From IMG/VR virus record IMGVR_UViG_3300033183_000161, positions 1 to 30,551 of that record: 30,551 nucleotides of DNA, one strand, 5' to 3'. Within the stretch, counting starts at the first letter, position 1, and each line of letters opens with the position of its first letter. The stretch is from a virus. Below, one piece after another: positions 6,970 through 12,779 of this stretch. Position numbers and translations under genes: made by a program. The notes beneath the pieces were generated by a model that was not told where the DNA came from, ran no database searches, and saw nothing but the letters and a program-made list of their open reading frames with translations.

Positions 6970-8000
6970 TCTGTTATCCTCGCATCGAATGTTTCTCTGA
7001 GCAGGTTCACCGTCTCATCGCCACTGGCCACCATTGTGGGGTTAGCGAGTATCTCTTTGCTGGTGAATCGGTTGGTGCCGTCTTTCGGGTTGCCGTTGAT
7101 CACTTCTTTGTCGTTGATGATGTAGATCGCCTCCCACTCGCTCTCGGCTTCGCGCATTTCGTAGGGCACCAGATCGGGGTGCAGTACGTGGCTCTCGCAT
7201 CCGGTTCGCTGAAAGTCCACAGGGATGCCATCAGCCTGGTGGAGCTCGCACCGCCATGTGCTGTCCTGCAGGGGTGTCGCGTGAGCGCAGGTTCTGCAGT
7301 TGGCGTGCTTGGTGATCTTGGTGGCGTGGCAGAATTCGTATGCATCGCACCACTTACATTGATACCAGCTTGGATCGGTGCTGATCGGTGGCGGCAGGCG
7401 CTCCTCTTTCACCAGTCGCTGTCCTCGCTCGATGGCCTTCTCTGCAATGGCTTTGTCGTATCGCACGCGCTCGGTGTAGAGGCGGTCATCGTCTTTGCAC
7501 ACCGCCACATAAAGGGCGCGGTCGGTGCCTGTACCATGCATGTAGACCTGCATCTGGGTGTGATGAATCGGCTTGGATTCGATCACGCCCTTTTTCTCTA
7601 GGTCATTGAAGCTCTTTAGGCTGTGAGTCTTAAACTCGGCCACATGGCGCTTATTGGGCGCTTCTGGCACGCCGAATTCAATAATGCCATCAATGCTGCC
7701 GGATACGTGGCAGCCAAAATCCACGCGGGTCTGCTTGCCGGATACGTTGCGCACGTCCATGCCAATGGCTCGCAGGTCGCTGACGATGGTCATCTCCTCG
7801 TTGTGCCCGCGTCTGAACAGGCGCAAGATACGGCCTTTAAAGGCTGGCTGTACGGCCCAGCGAAAGCTCAGCCAGAGCCAGCGGTCGCAGTGGTGGCCGA
7901 GGGTTGATGCGCCCATGTGCGGGCGCGGTGGCTCTGCAGTTGACTCATGGTATTTGTCAATCAGGGCAGATATAGTATTCTCAGGTTCTGGAATCTTCAT
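6966..8000 (-). CDS. PD-(D/E)XK exonuclease, Cas4/RecB-like, putative Fe-S cluster
   Basis: This 344-residue protein has the nuclease core D104 (SGSIDGII), E122-F-K124 (AEFKTHS) and Q149/Q151 (HTQMQVYMH). One N-terminal Cys (C38, LGHHCDRW) together with C215, C218 and C224 (CKWCDAYEFC) reproduces the one-plus-three Cys layout of the Fe-S cluster in Cas4 and AddB nucleases. Four more Cys (C235, C238, C251, C268) form a second possible metal site. Such phage enzymes resect DNA ends to feed single-strand annealing, which fits the Sak4-like ATPase and DUF669 protein upstream. A GGGAGG site precedes the ATG. The last 90 residues are unrecognised. Confidence 0.85.
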   Translation of the reverse strand: MKIPEPENTISALIDKYHESTAEPPRPHMGASTLGHHCDRWLWLSFRWAVQPAFKGRILRLFRRGHNEEMTIVSDLRAIGMDVRNVSGKQTRVDFGCHVSGSIDGIIEFGVPEAPNKRHVAEFKTHSLKSFNDLEKKGVIESKPIHHTQMQVYMHGTGTDRALYVAVCKDDDRLYTERVRYDKAIAEKAIERGQRLVKEERLPPPISTDPSWYQCKWCDAYEFCHATKITKHANCRTCAHATPLQDSTWRCELHQADGIPVDFQRTGCESHVLHPDLVPYEMREAESEWEAIYIINDKEVINGNPKDGTNRFTSKEILANPTMVASGDETVNLLRETFDARITE

Positions 8001-8026
8001 TGAGCCTCCCTTGGGTTAGTGAATTT

Positions 8027-8055
8027 GCCCCTCTTATGCAGAGGGGCTTTTTTTT
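8027..8055 (+). terminator. Rho-independent terminator facing the plus strand, inside the minus-strand operon
   Basis: A perfect 7-bp stem (GCCCCTC 8027-8033 with GAGGGGC 8041-8047) and 7-base loop are followed immediately by eight T residues (8048-8055). Stem then T-run reads on the plus strand, opposite to the genes on both sides. On the minus strand the hairpin is preceded, not followed, by the homopolymer, so the early operon should read through. It lies between the DUF669 stop and the nuclease start. Confidence 0.75.
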
Positions 8056-8539
8056 ATTTCGCCCAAGGCGCTGCGCCACCTGATGGTGCTTTTGGTGCGG
8101 CTGCCTGCTGAGTCGGTGCTGGCGCTGCAGCCATGGCTCCCGCCAGTGCTTTAAAGCCTTTCACTTCATTGCTGTCGCCGTACTCCTCGCTTTTGCGGAT
8201 GCTGACCTTGATCTGCAGTTGCCCACCAATCAGTTCATCGGTGTCGGCCACTCGCGCCAGTCCAATTGAGCGCATGAGCTCGCCCAGCTGCTGTCTGCCG
8301 ATCTCCTCAGCCTTCTGGCTGGCGTTCTTGATGTTAAGGTTGCCGAACACTACGCGGCCCTGGTGCTCAGGTCCGGTGATGTCGTAGCGGATTGCGATGT
8401 ATTGGCCTGTGCCGTTTTTGGTGTCGCGCAGCTCCGCATCCGTGATGGTGCTGGTGTACCAGCCTGCTGGGATTGGGTCGTAGCTGCTGTTACCTTCTGG
8501 TAGGTCAGCTGCGTCAAAAGTATCGCCTAGAAATGCCAT
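8054..8539 (-). CDS. DUF669 family protein, recombination/replication module
   Basis: This 161-residue protein contains the DUF669 pattern: an N-terminal acidic start (MAFLGDTFDAADLPEG), then PIPAGWYTSTITDAELRDTK, then 'GTGQYIAIRYDITGP' and RVVFGNLNIKNASQKAEEIG. The C-terminus is low-complexity Ala/Pro/Gln and ends PWAK. I know DUF669 proteins as near-constant neighbours of Sak4-like ATPases in phages, often proposed to be single-strand-binding-like; the activity is inferred. The Pro/Ala tail ending in a short peptide resembles SSB tails in layout. ATG 8539 has AAGGAG seven to eight bases upstream; the longer open frame upstream overlaps the previous gene and was not used. Confidence 0.82.
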   Translation of the reverse strand: MAFLGDTFDAADLPEGNSSYDPIPAGWYTSTITDAELRDTKNGTGQYIAIRYDITGPEHQGRVVFGNLNIKNASQKAEEIGRQQLGELMRSIGLARVADTDELIGGQLQIKVSIRKSEEYGDSNEVKGFKALAGAMAAAPAPTQQAAAPKAPSGGAAPWAK

Positions 8540-8540
8540 G

Positions 8541-8930
8541 TTATTTCTCCTTTGGAGTGATTGTGAAAGATGGGCGGCCCGGCTTGGCCGTGATTGCACC
8601 AGCCAGTGGGCCAGTAATGCTGTTGTCAGCGGCTTTCCACACCGCCATGTTGATCTCTGGTTTCCAGCGGAAAAGGCTGGAGAGGTGATCGCTGAGGCCA
8701 TGCTCGGCTGCGATCTCCTGCAGTTTGTCGCCATCTACGCGGCGGCTGATTCTGCCTACCACCTTGATGGTGTAGCCATCGGGCTCGGCTGTTTCAGTGC
8801 CTTCGAGGGTGTCTGCAACACCAATCAGGGAGCGCAGTTGATCTTCGATCTGGCGGCGCTGCTCGGTCGCCTCAGCTTCGGCCTGCTTTGCAGCCAACCA
8901 TGCTTTGGAAAGTTCACTCAGGTTGTTCAT
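8541..8930 (-). CDS. Phage hypothetical protein (DUF7173-like)
   Basis: This 129-residue protein has a long N-terminal helix (KAWLAAKQAEAEATEQRRQI) followed by a compact domain containing EPDGYTIKVVGRISRRVD and a C-terminal basic tail (AKPGRPSFTITPKEK). The arrangement matches small proteins I recall beside Sak4-like and DUF669 genes, labelled DUF7173. No catalytic residues are evident. The ATG at 8930 overlaps the stop of the ATPase gene (ATGA), and the stop lies one base before the DUF669 start, so the three form one coupled unit. It may be a partner or loader in single-strand annealing; that is inferred from neighbours only. Confidence 0.72.
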   Translation of the reverse strand: MNNLSELSKAWLAAKQAEAEATEQRRQIEDQLRSLIGVADTLEGTETAEPDGYTIKVVGRISRRVDGDKLQEIAAEHGLSDHLSSLFRWKPEINMAVWKAADNSITGPLAGAITAKPGRPSFTITPKEK

Positions 8931-9607
8931 GCTTGGCCTCCTGCAATTTTGCCGATCACTTGCCCGAGGTCGCATGCCTCCCACATGTCGAGCTTGCCGC
9001 TTCGATCCTTCGCCAGCCATAGGCCATCGCTGTCGCACATCAGCGCTCGCTGGGTGTTCCCTTCGCCATCCTTCTCAACGCGCAGGGCGAGGACTTCATC
9101 AAAGAAGTAAGGCAGGCCTTGCGTCAGGCTCTTGCCGGGCATGGCAGGGTTGTAGAGCATCTTGCCCATCTCATCCTGCGACTTCTCCAGCTTGGCGCTC
9201 ATGTAGACGTGCTTGCCTGGTACATCGCGGAATGCTCGGATGAGCTCCTGCATGGTGGTGTTCATCTCACCGTAGGCTGCGCGTCCGTCTTTGTTCTTCT
9301 TCATCTCATGGTGCAGGACCACTTCGGCCACTTCTGAGATCGAGTCGAGCGCCACCGATTGGAAGTCGGCTGCCTCTTTGCTCTCGGTCAGCCATGCGAA
9401 GGCTTCGCGTAGGTCATCCATGCTTTTGACTTCAATGAATGGGATATCTGCATCGCTGATTGAAAGCAGGCCACCTTCGGCTGAAAGCACCACTGGGTTG
9501 GGCAGTGTTTTGATCAGGCTAGTTTTGCCTGAGCCAGCTTGTCCGTAGACAAGTAGCTTGACACCGTTTGCAGCAAGGCTGCTGGTTTTCTTGAGACTGA
9601 TTGCCAT
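8927..9607 (-). CDS. Sak4-like AAA ATPase (AAA_24), single-strand annealing/recombination
   Basis: This 226-residue RecA-fold ATPase is of the phage AAA_24 / Sak4 type. It has Walker A G22QAGSGKTS30, a Walker B-like strand ending SVALDSISEV (Asp about 88), and the family segment HVYMSAKLEKSQDEMGKML, followed by PAMPGKSLTQGLPYFFDEV. Sak4 proteins bind single-stranded DNA and promote annealing with a partner single-strand-binding protein. It is the first gene of the minus-strand operon, with AAGGAG six bases before the ATG. The control region with its promoter and dyad lies directly upstream. Its company (DUF669, PD-(D/E)XK nuclease) makes a complete recombination set. Confidence 0.88.
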   Translation of the reverse strand: MAISLKKTSSLAANGVKLLVYGQAGSGKTSLIKTLPNPVVLSAEGGLLSISDADIPFIEVKSMDDLREAFAWLTESKEAADFQSVALDSISEVAEVVLHHEMKKNKDGRAAYGEMNTTMQELIRAFRDVPGKHVYMSAKLEKSQDEMGKMLYNPAMPGKSLTQGLPYFFDEVLALRVEKDGEGNTQRALMCDSDGLWLAKDRSGKLDMWEACDLGQVIGKIAGGQA

Positions 9608-9630
9608 GATTGGCTCCTTTGTTGTTGCAT

Positions 9631-9655
9631 CCCTAGTCGGCCTATCCGGTCAGGG
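9631..9655. promoter_or_regulatory. 25-bp interrupted dyad, candidate operator
   Basis: CCCT-AGT-CGG-CCTAT-CCG-GTC-AGGG is an interrupted palindrome: the outer CCCT/AGGG and inner CGG/CCG arms match perfectly around a 5-base centre. It covers the predicted transcription start region of the early minus-strand promoter and lies just upstream of the -35 of the plus-strand promoter. The small HTH protein encoded at 9729 or the RHH protein at 2747 are candidate ligands. No binding evidence is available. Confidence 0.5.
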
Positions 9656-9659
9656 AGTG

Positions 9660-9688
9660 TTGTCAGGTTAAGTCGTTTAGGTTATGGT
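9660..9688 (+). promoter_or_regulatory. Sigma70-like promoter for the HTH-primase operon
   Basis: TTGTCA (9660-9665, five of six consensus bases) is separated by exactly 17 bases from TATGGT (9683-9688, four of six). Transcription would start near 9695, leaving a leader of about 33 bases before the HTH gene, which has AGGGGG before its ATG. It overlaps the early minus-strand promoter almost completely. Confidence 0.5.
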
Positions 9689-9693
9689 GTCAA
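9665..9693 (-). promoter_or_regulatory. Sigma70-like promoter for the early minus-strand operon
   Basis: On the minus strand a perfect TTGACA (-35, 9693-9688) lies 17 bases from TAACCT (-10, 9670-9665), a weaker -10 element. Transcription would begin near 9658, at the edge of the 25-bp dyad, and run into the Sak4-like gene. Its -35 overlaps the -10 of the plus-strand promoter and vice versa, so polymerase cannot occupy both. Confidence 0.5.
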
Positions 9694-9728
9694 CAGTAAA
9701 AGCGAGTAATTAAACATCAGGGGGTTAA

Positions 9729-9914
9729 ATGCCAGAACTAGAACGAATGCGAGACCTTCTCGTTGATATGAATTTGCAGGCGGTGGCCCGAGGCTCTGGT
9801 GTCCATCCCAACGTGCTCTATCGGATAGTGAGTGGAAAGAATAACAATCCATCCTATGAGACTGTGCGCAAGGTGATGACGTACCTAGAGACAAGGACTG
9901 CGGCCAATGAGTGA
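9729..9914 (+). CDS. Small HTH (Cro/C1-like) transcriptional regulator
   Basis: This 61-residue protein is little more than a helix-turn-helix domain. The HTH spans about residues 16-50 (NLQAVARGSGVHPNVLYRIV, then PSYETVRKVMTYLE), with a 'GKNNNPSYET' loop typical of the XRE/Cro group. There is no oligomerisation or cleavage domain, so it is Cro-sized rather than CI-like. It is the first gene of the plus-strand replication operon and probably regulates the overlapping promoters just upstream. Its 3' end overlaps the primase start by eight bases. No CI-type partner gene is visible in the window. Confidence 0.85.
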   Translation: MPELERMRDLLVDMNLQAVARGSGVHPNVLYRIVSGKNNNPSYETVRKVMTYLETRTAANE

Positions 9915-11964
9915 CCTATCGAAAATCCTCGGCGGCCCGTGGACACCGCCACCTGAAAAACGAATTGATCCACCAGAGGTGCAATTGCGCGATGCGATGA
10001 TCTCGGCAGGCTTAACGCCACCGGATGACATCTACATGGATGGCAAGGTGCACCGTTTTAAATCCGGCACCAAGGGCTCACCAGGAAAAGGCGATAAGCC
10101 GGGCTGGTATCTGGTCTTTGGTGATGGCGTTCCTGCAGGTCGTTTTGGTTGTTGGCGCTCTGGTCTTGAGCTCCCTTGGCGGGCTGATGTTGGCCGTAAG
10201 CTGACGCAGTTCGAAGAGATGGCCCATGCAAAACGTATGGCTGAGGCTAAGGCTCTGCGCGATGCTGAGCTTGAGCGCAAGCATGAGGTGGCTGCCATGA
10301 CAGTAAGCTCGATCTGGGAGGGTGCGCAAACTGCTTCGCCTGATCACCAGTATCTGAAGCGCAAGGGCATTGACTCGCATGGTGCTCGGGTTACGTCTGA
10401 CGGTCGCTTGGTGGTGCCTCTCTATAACGCTGACAATCAGCTCGCCAGTCTACAGTACATCGATGCTGAAGGAGGCAAGCTCTACCATCCTGGTGGCAAG
10501 ACGGGCGGTAACTTCTGGGTGATCGGCACCATGGATGAGCCCGGTGTTGTCTATATCGCTGAGGGATTCGCCACGGCAGCGACCATCTTTGAGGTGACAG
10601 GTCGGCCCTGTGTGGTGGCCTACTCTGCCTCGAACGTTGTTCCGGTCACTGGTCTGATGCGTGAGAAGCTCGGCCCGCGTGGAGAGATCGTCATCGTTGC
10701 TGATAACGACTCCAGTGGTGTGGGTAAGAAGTACGCTGAGCAGGCCAGCATCAAGCATGGGGCTCGCATCATCATCCCACCAATCGAGGGCATGGATGCG
10801 AACGACTTTGTTCAGGCAGGCCATGACCTGACGAGCCTTTTGTATGAGCGCAATGGTGACGGGGTTGTTGATAGACTGAAGGTTGTCTTTGGTGATGAGC
10901 TCGGTGGTGACTATGAGATACCGGATGAGCTGGTCGAGGGTCTGATGACCATCGGGAGTTCTATCGTTGTCTATGGTGATTCCAACTCGGGCAAGACGTT
11001 CTGGGCGCTCTCTGTGGCCACAGCCATTGCCACGGGCTCTGACTGCTACGGCCGCAAGACTGATTCCGGTCTGGTGATCTATCTGGCGAGTGAGGCTCCA
11101 TCAAGCATCCGCACCAGGATGCAGGCGATCAAGCGCTTCTATAAGTGCGGGCTTGAGAATCTCGCCATGGTTCCGGTGCCTATGAATTTCTATGAGGGCG
11201 ATCAGGATGCCAATGATGTGATCGAGCTGGTGAGGCAGATTGAGGAGATCAAAGGGCAGCCTGTTCGTTTAATCATTGGTGATACCTTGGCCCGCATGAG
11301 TGCTGGTGCGAACGAGAACAGTGGTGAGGACATGGGTCCGGTCATGGCTCGCTTCGATCAGGTGGCCACGGCTACGGGCTCAGCCATGATGATCATCCAC
11401 CATAACGGCAAGGACACAGCGCGAGGGGCTCGCGGTTGGTCGGGTATCCGCGCCCACATCGACACCGAGATTGAGGTGGTGGAGAAGGACGGTATTCGAT
11501 CGGCCAGCGTCACCAAGCAGCGTGAGCTCCCAAGCAAGGGCGACACCATCTACTTCAAACTGGAGGTGATGGAGATGGGGCAGACTAAGTTCGGCTCTGT
11601 GGCCAGCACTTGTGTGGCCGTTCCTGATGATGAGGCTGAGCAGAAAGCACCGCATAAGAAGCCCACCAAGCACGATGAGAACATTCGATTGATTGAGCGT
11701 GCCTGGGCGTTCTGTGAGATGGAGACGCGGGATGGTCTGCCGTACATCTCTCGCTCTGGTCTGAAGAATTTTCTGGTCACCAACATGGGGCTGGCTGAGC
11801 GCACCGCCAAGAATAAAACCGAGGCCTCTCGATCTAATTCGATTGTGCATCAGCTGCTCAATGCTGAGGTGATTGAGCCGGATGAATATGGCAATGGTTG
11901 GGTGGTGATCGATGACGTTCAGGTCAGCGCATTTATGATGCGAAAGAATGAAAAAAGGAAGTAG
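9907..11964 (+). CDS. TOPRIM primase fused to RepA-like (AAA_25) helicase
   Basis: This 685-residue replication protein combines primer synthesis and DNA unwinding. The N-terminal part (about 1-200) resembles the primase-associated region of DUF3987/virulence-E-like phage proteins; no CxxC zinc ribbon is seen. The TOPRIM core follows: E219 in YIAEGFATAAT, and D266/D268 in VIVADNDSSG. The RepA/KaiC-type ATPase has Walker A GDSNSGKT (357-364), Walker B LIIGDT (D459) and MMIIHHNGKD. The C-terminal 100 residues look like a winged-helix region. No DNA polymerase gene is present in the window, so the host replisome is probably recruited. The start overlaps the HTH gene. Confidence 0.9.
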   Translation: MSDLSKILGGPWTPPPEKRIDPPEVQLRDAMISAGLTPPDDIYMDGKVHRFKSGTKGSPGKGDKPGWYLVFGDGVPAGRFGCWRSGLELPWRADVGRKLTQFEEMAHAKRMAEAKALRDAELERKHEVAAMTVSSIWEGAQTASPDHQYLKRKGIDSHGARVTSDGRLVVPLYNADNQLASLQYIDAEGGKLYHPGGKTGGNFWVIGTMDEPGVVYIAEGFATAATIFEVTGRPCVVAYSASNVVPVTGLMREKLGPRGEIVIVADNDSSGVGKKYAEQASIKHGARIIIPPIEGMDANDFVQAGHDLTSLLYERNGDGVVDRLKVVFGDELGGDYEIPDELVEGLMTIGSSIVVYGDSNSGKTFWALSVATAIATGSDCYGRKTDSGLVIYLASEAPSSIRTRMQAIKRFYKCGLENLAMVPVPMNFYEGDQDANDVIELVRQIEEIKGQPVRLIIGDTLARMSAGANENSGEDMGPVMARFDQVATATGSAMMIIHHNGKDTARGARGWSGIRAHIDTEIEVVEKDGIRSASVTKQRELPSKGDTIYFKLEVMEMGQTKFGSVASTCVAVPDDEAEQKAPHKKPTKHDENIRLIERAWAFCEMETRDGLPYISRSGLKNFLVTNMGLAERTAKNKTEASRSNSIVHQLLNAEVIEPDEYGNGWVVIDDVQVSAFMMRKNEKRK

Positions 11965-12078
11965 CCCCTCGCCCCTCGGAGCCCCTCGGGGGCTTAGGGG
12001 GATTGGGGGCAAAATCCTAGAAAAACGCCCCTCCCCTCCCCTCCACCCTATGGGGGAGGGGTAGAGGGGCACTAGGAT
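11964..12078 (+). repeat. Hairpin and G/C-tract cluster between replication and late genes
   Basis: GCCCCTCG occurs three times in direct repeat (11964, 11971, 11981). The third copy forms a hairpin with GGGGC at 11989-11993. Three G5 tracts follow (11988-12009). Then comes a large composite stem-loop: ATCCTAG (12014-12020) with CTAGGAT (12072-12078), GCCCCTC (12027-12033) with GAGGGGC (12064-12070), and CCCCTCC (12038-12044) with GGAGGGG (12055-12061). No T-run follows, so it is not a standard terminator. It lies in the 164-base gap after the primase-helicase gene. Origin, antitermination RNA or RNA-processing element are all possible. Confidence 0.7.
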
Positions 12079-12128
12079 GCGGGGTAGGGAAGGGATAGGA
12101 TAATGGGTAACTGGAAGAGGATAAGGTT

Positions 12129-12677
12129 ATGAAGATTGATATCCGATCTAACACCGATGAGATCATCAAAGGGTTGAATGACTTTGAGAAGCAGTTTGTT
12201 CCTCGGGCACTCAACACGGCGGTGAATAAGACGGGCACCAAGGTTTCCACTGTGGTGCGCAGGGCGGTGGCGAATGAGGCAGGGTTGTCTCAGGCTAAGC
12301 TGAAGCAGCGAGGCTTCTTTGCCAGCTTCAGGTCGTCACTCAAGTCCATGGCGTATGTCATGGTGGTGCGGTGGGGGTCTATCCCACTCAAAGACTTTAA
12401 CCCTAAGCAGAACAAGCTAGGCGTGAGCCATAGTGCGTGGGGTAGAAGGCAGACCAACAAGGGGGCGTTCAAGGTTGATAGTCTTGGTGGTCATGTGTTC
12501 AAGCGTAAAGGTAAGGCCTCCCTGCCTATCCAGAAGCAATGGGGTCCAATCCCTGCGAGGATAGCGGCGGGGGATGAAGTTGATGATGATGTGGCAAAGA
12601 CTGTGCGCGAAAGACTGCCCAGGGAGCTCTCACGGGCTCTCAGAGGGGCGATCCTCCGGGCCCTAGGGCGTATCTAG
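12129..12677 (+). CDS. Minor tail protein Z-like (gpZ family)
   Basis: This 182-residue protein fits the gpZ family: an N-terminal helix with PRALNTAVNKTGTKVSTVVR, a middle basic beta region, the segment KASLPIQKQWGPIPARIAAG and a C-terminal helix with RELSRALRGAILRAL. In lambda, gpZ is needed for correct tail completion and DNA positioning in the tail. AAGG lies close to the ATG. The gene is set apart from all other tail genes, between the replication gene and the putative cos spacer. If cos is at 12.7 kb it would be the last gene of the linear genome. The start codon follows a long structured leader. Confidence 0.75.
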   Translation: MKIDIRSNTDEIIKGLNDFEKQFVPRALNTAVNKTGTKVSTVVRRAVANEAGLSQAKLKQRGFFASFRSSLKSMAYVMVVRWGSIPLKDFNPKQNKLGVSHSAWGRRQTNKGAFKVDSLGGHVFKRKGKASLPIQKQWGPIPARIAAGDEVDDDVAKTVRERLPRELSRALRGAILRALGRI

Positions 12678-12779
12678 GGGGTGCCCCCTTAACGGGTCCT
12701 TCTGGGGCCTAGGCTCGGGGGTTTCGCGGCGCCGCGCTTTTTGCCTAGCGACAGAATTTTTAAAAAGGTTTCGGTTCGT
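12677..12779. other. Palindrome-rich intergenic spacer, candidate cos region
   Basis: This non-coding spacer contains GGGGG-TG-CCCCC (12677-12688), the 8-bp palindrome GCCTAGGC (12707-12714), the 12-bp palindrome CGCGGCGCCGCG (12725-12736) followed by C and T5, and an A/T-rich stretch ending in TTTTTAAAAAGG (about 12755-12768). The part CTCGGGGGTTTCGC (12715-12728) is close to the lambda left-end sequence CTCGCGGGTTTTCGC, as I recall it, and the A/T-rich block lies just beyond, as in lambda cosB. The Nu1/GpA-type terminase predicts a cos-cutting phage. Alternatively the 12-bp palindrome plus T5 is a terminator for the gpZ-like gene. Confidence 0.4.

Noticed and set aside
6933-7601. 222-codon plus-strand ORF opposite the PD-(D/E)XK nuclease
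   Set aside because: The minus strand encodes a recognisable nuclease with coupled neighbours; the plus-strand frame has no motif or ribosome-site logic and is a shadow of biased codons.
11964-11988. CRISPR-like or att-like direct repeats (GCCCCTCG x3)
   Set aside because: The repeats are only 8 bases, with spacings of 7 and 10 bases, no spacers and no cas genes; there is also no integrase to support an attachment site.
11380-12072. 230-codon minus-strand ORF across the 3' end of the primase-helicase gene and the hairpin region
   Set aside because: Its first half is translated from G/C-tract hairpin sequence (Pro/Leu/Ser runs) and the rest is antisense to a conserved helicase domain.
12099-12104. 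GATAAT as a -10 element for a late promoter before the gpZ-like gene
   Set aside because: No -35-like hexamer lies 16-18 bases upstream (GATGCG at the expected place), so a promoter cannot be supported.
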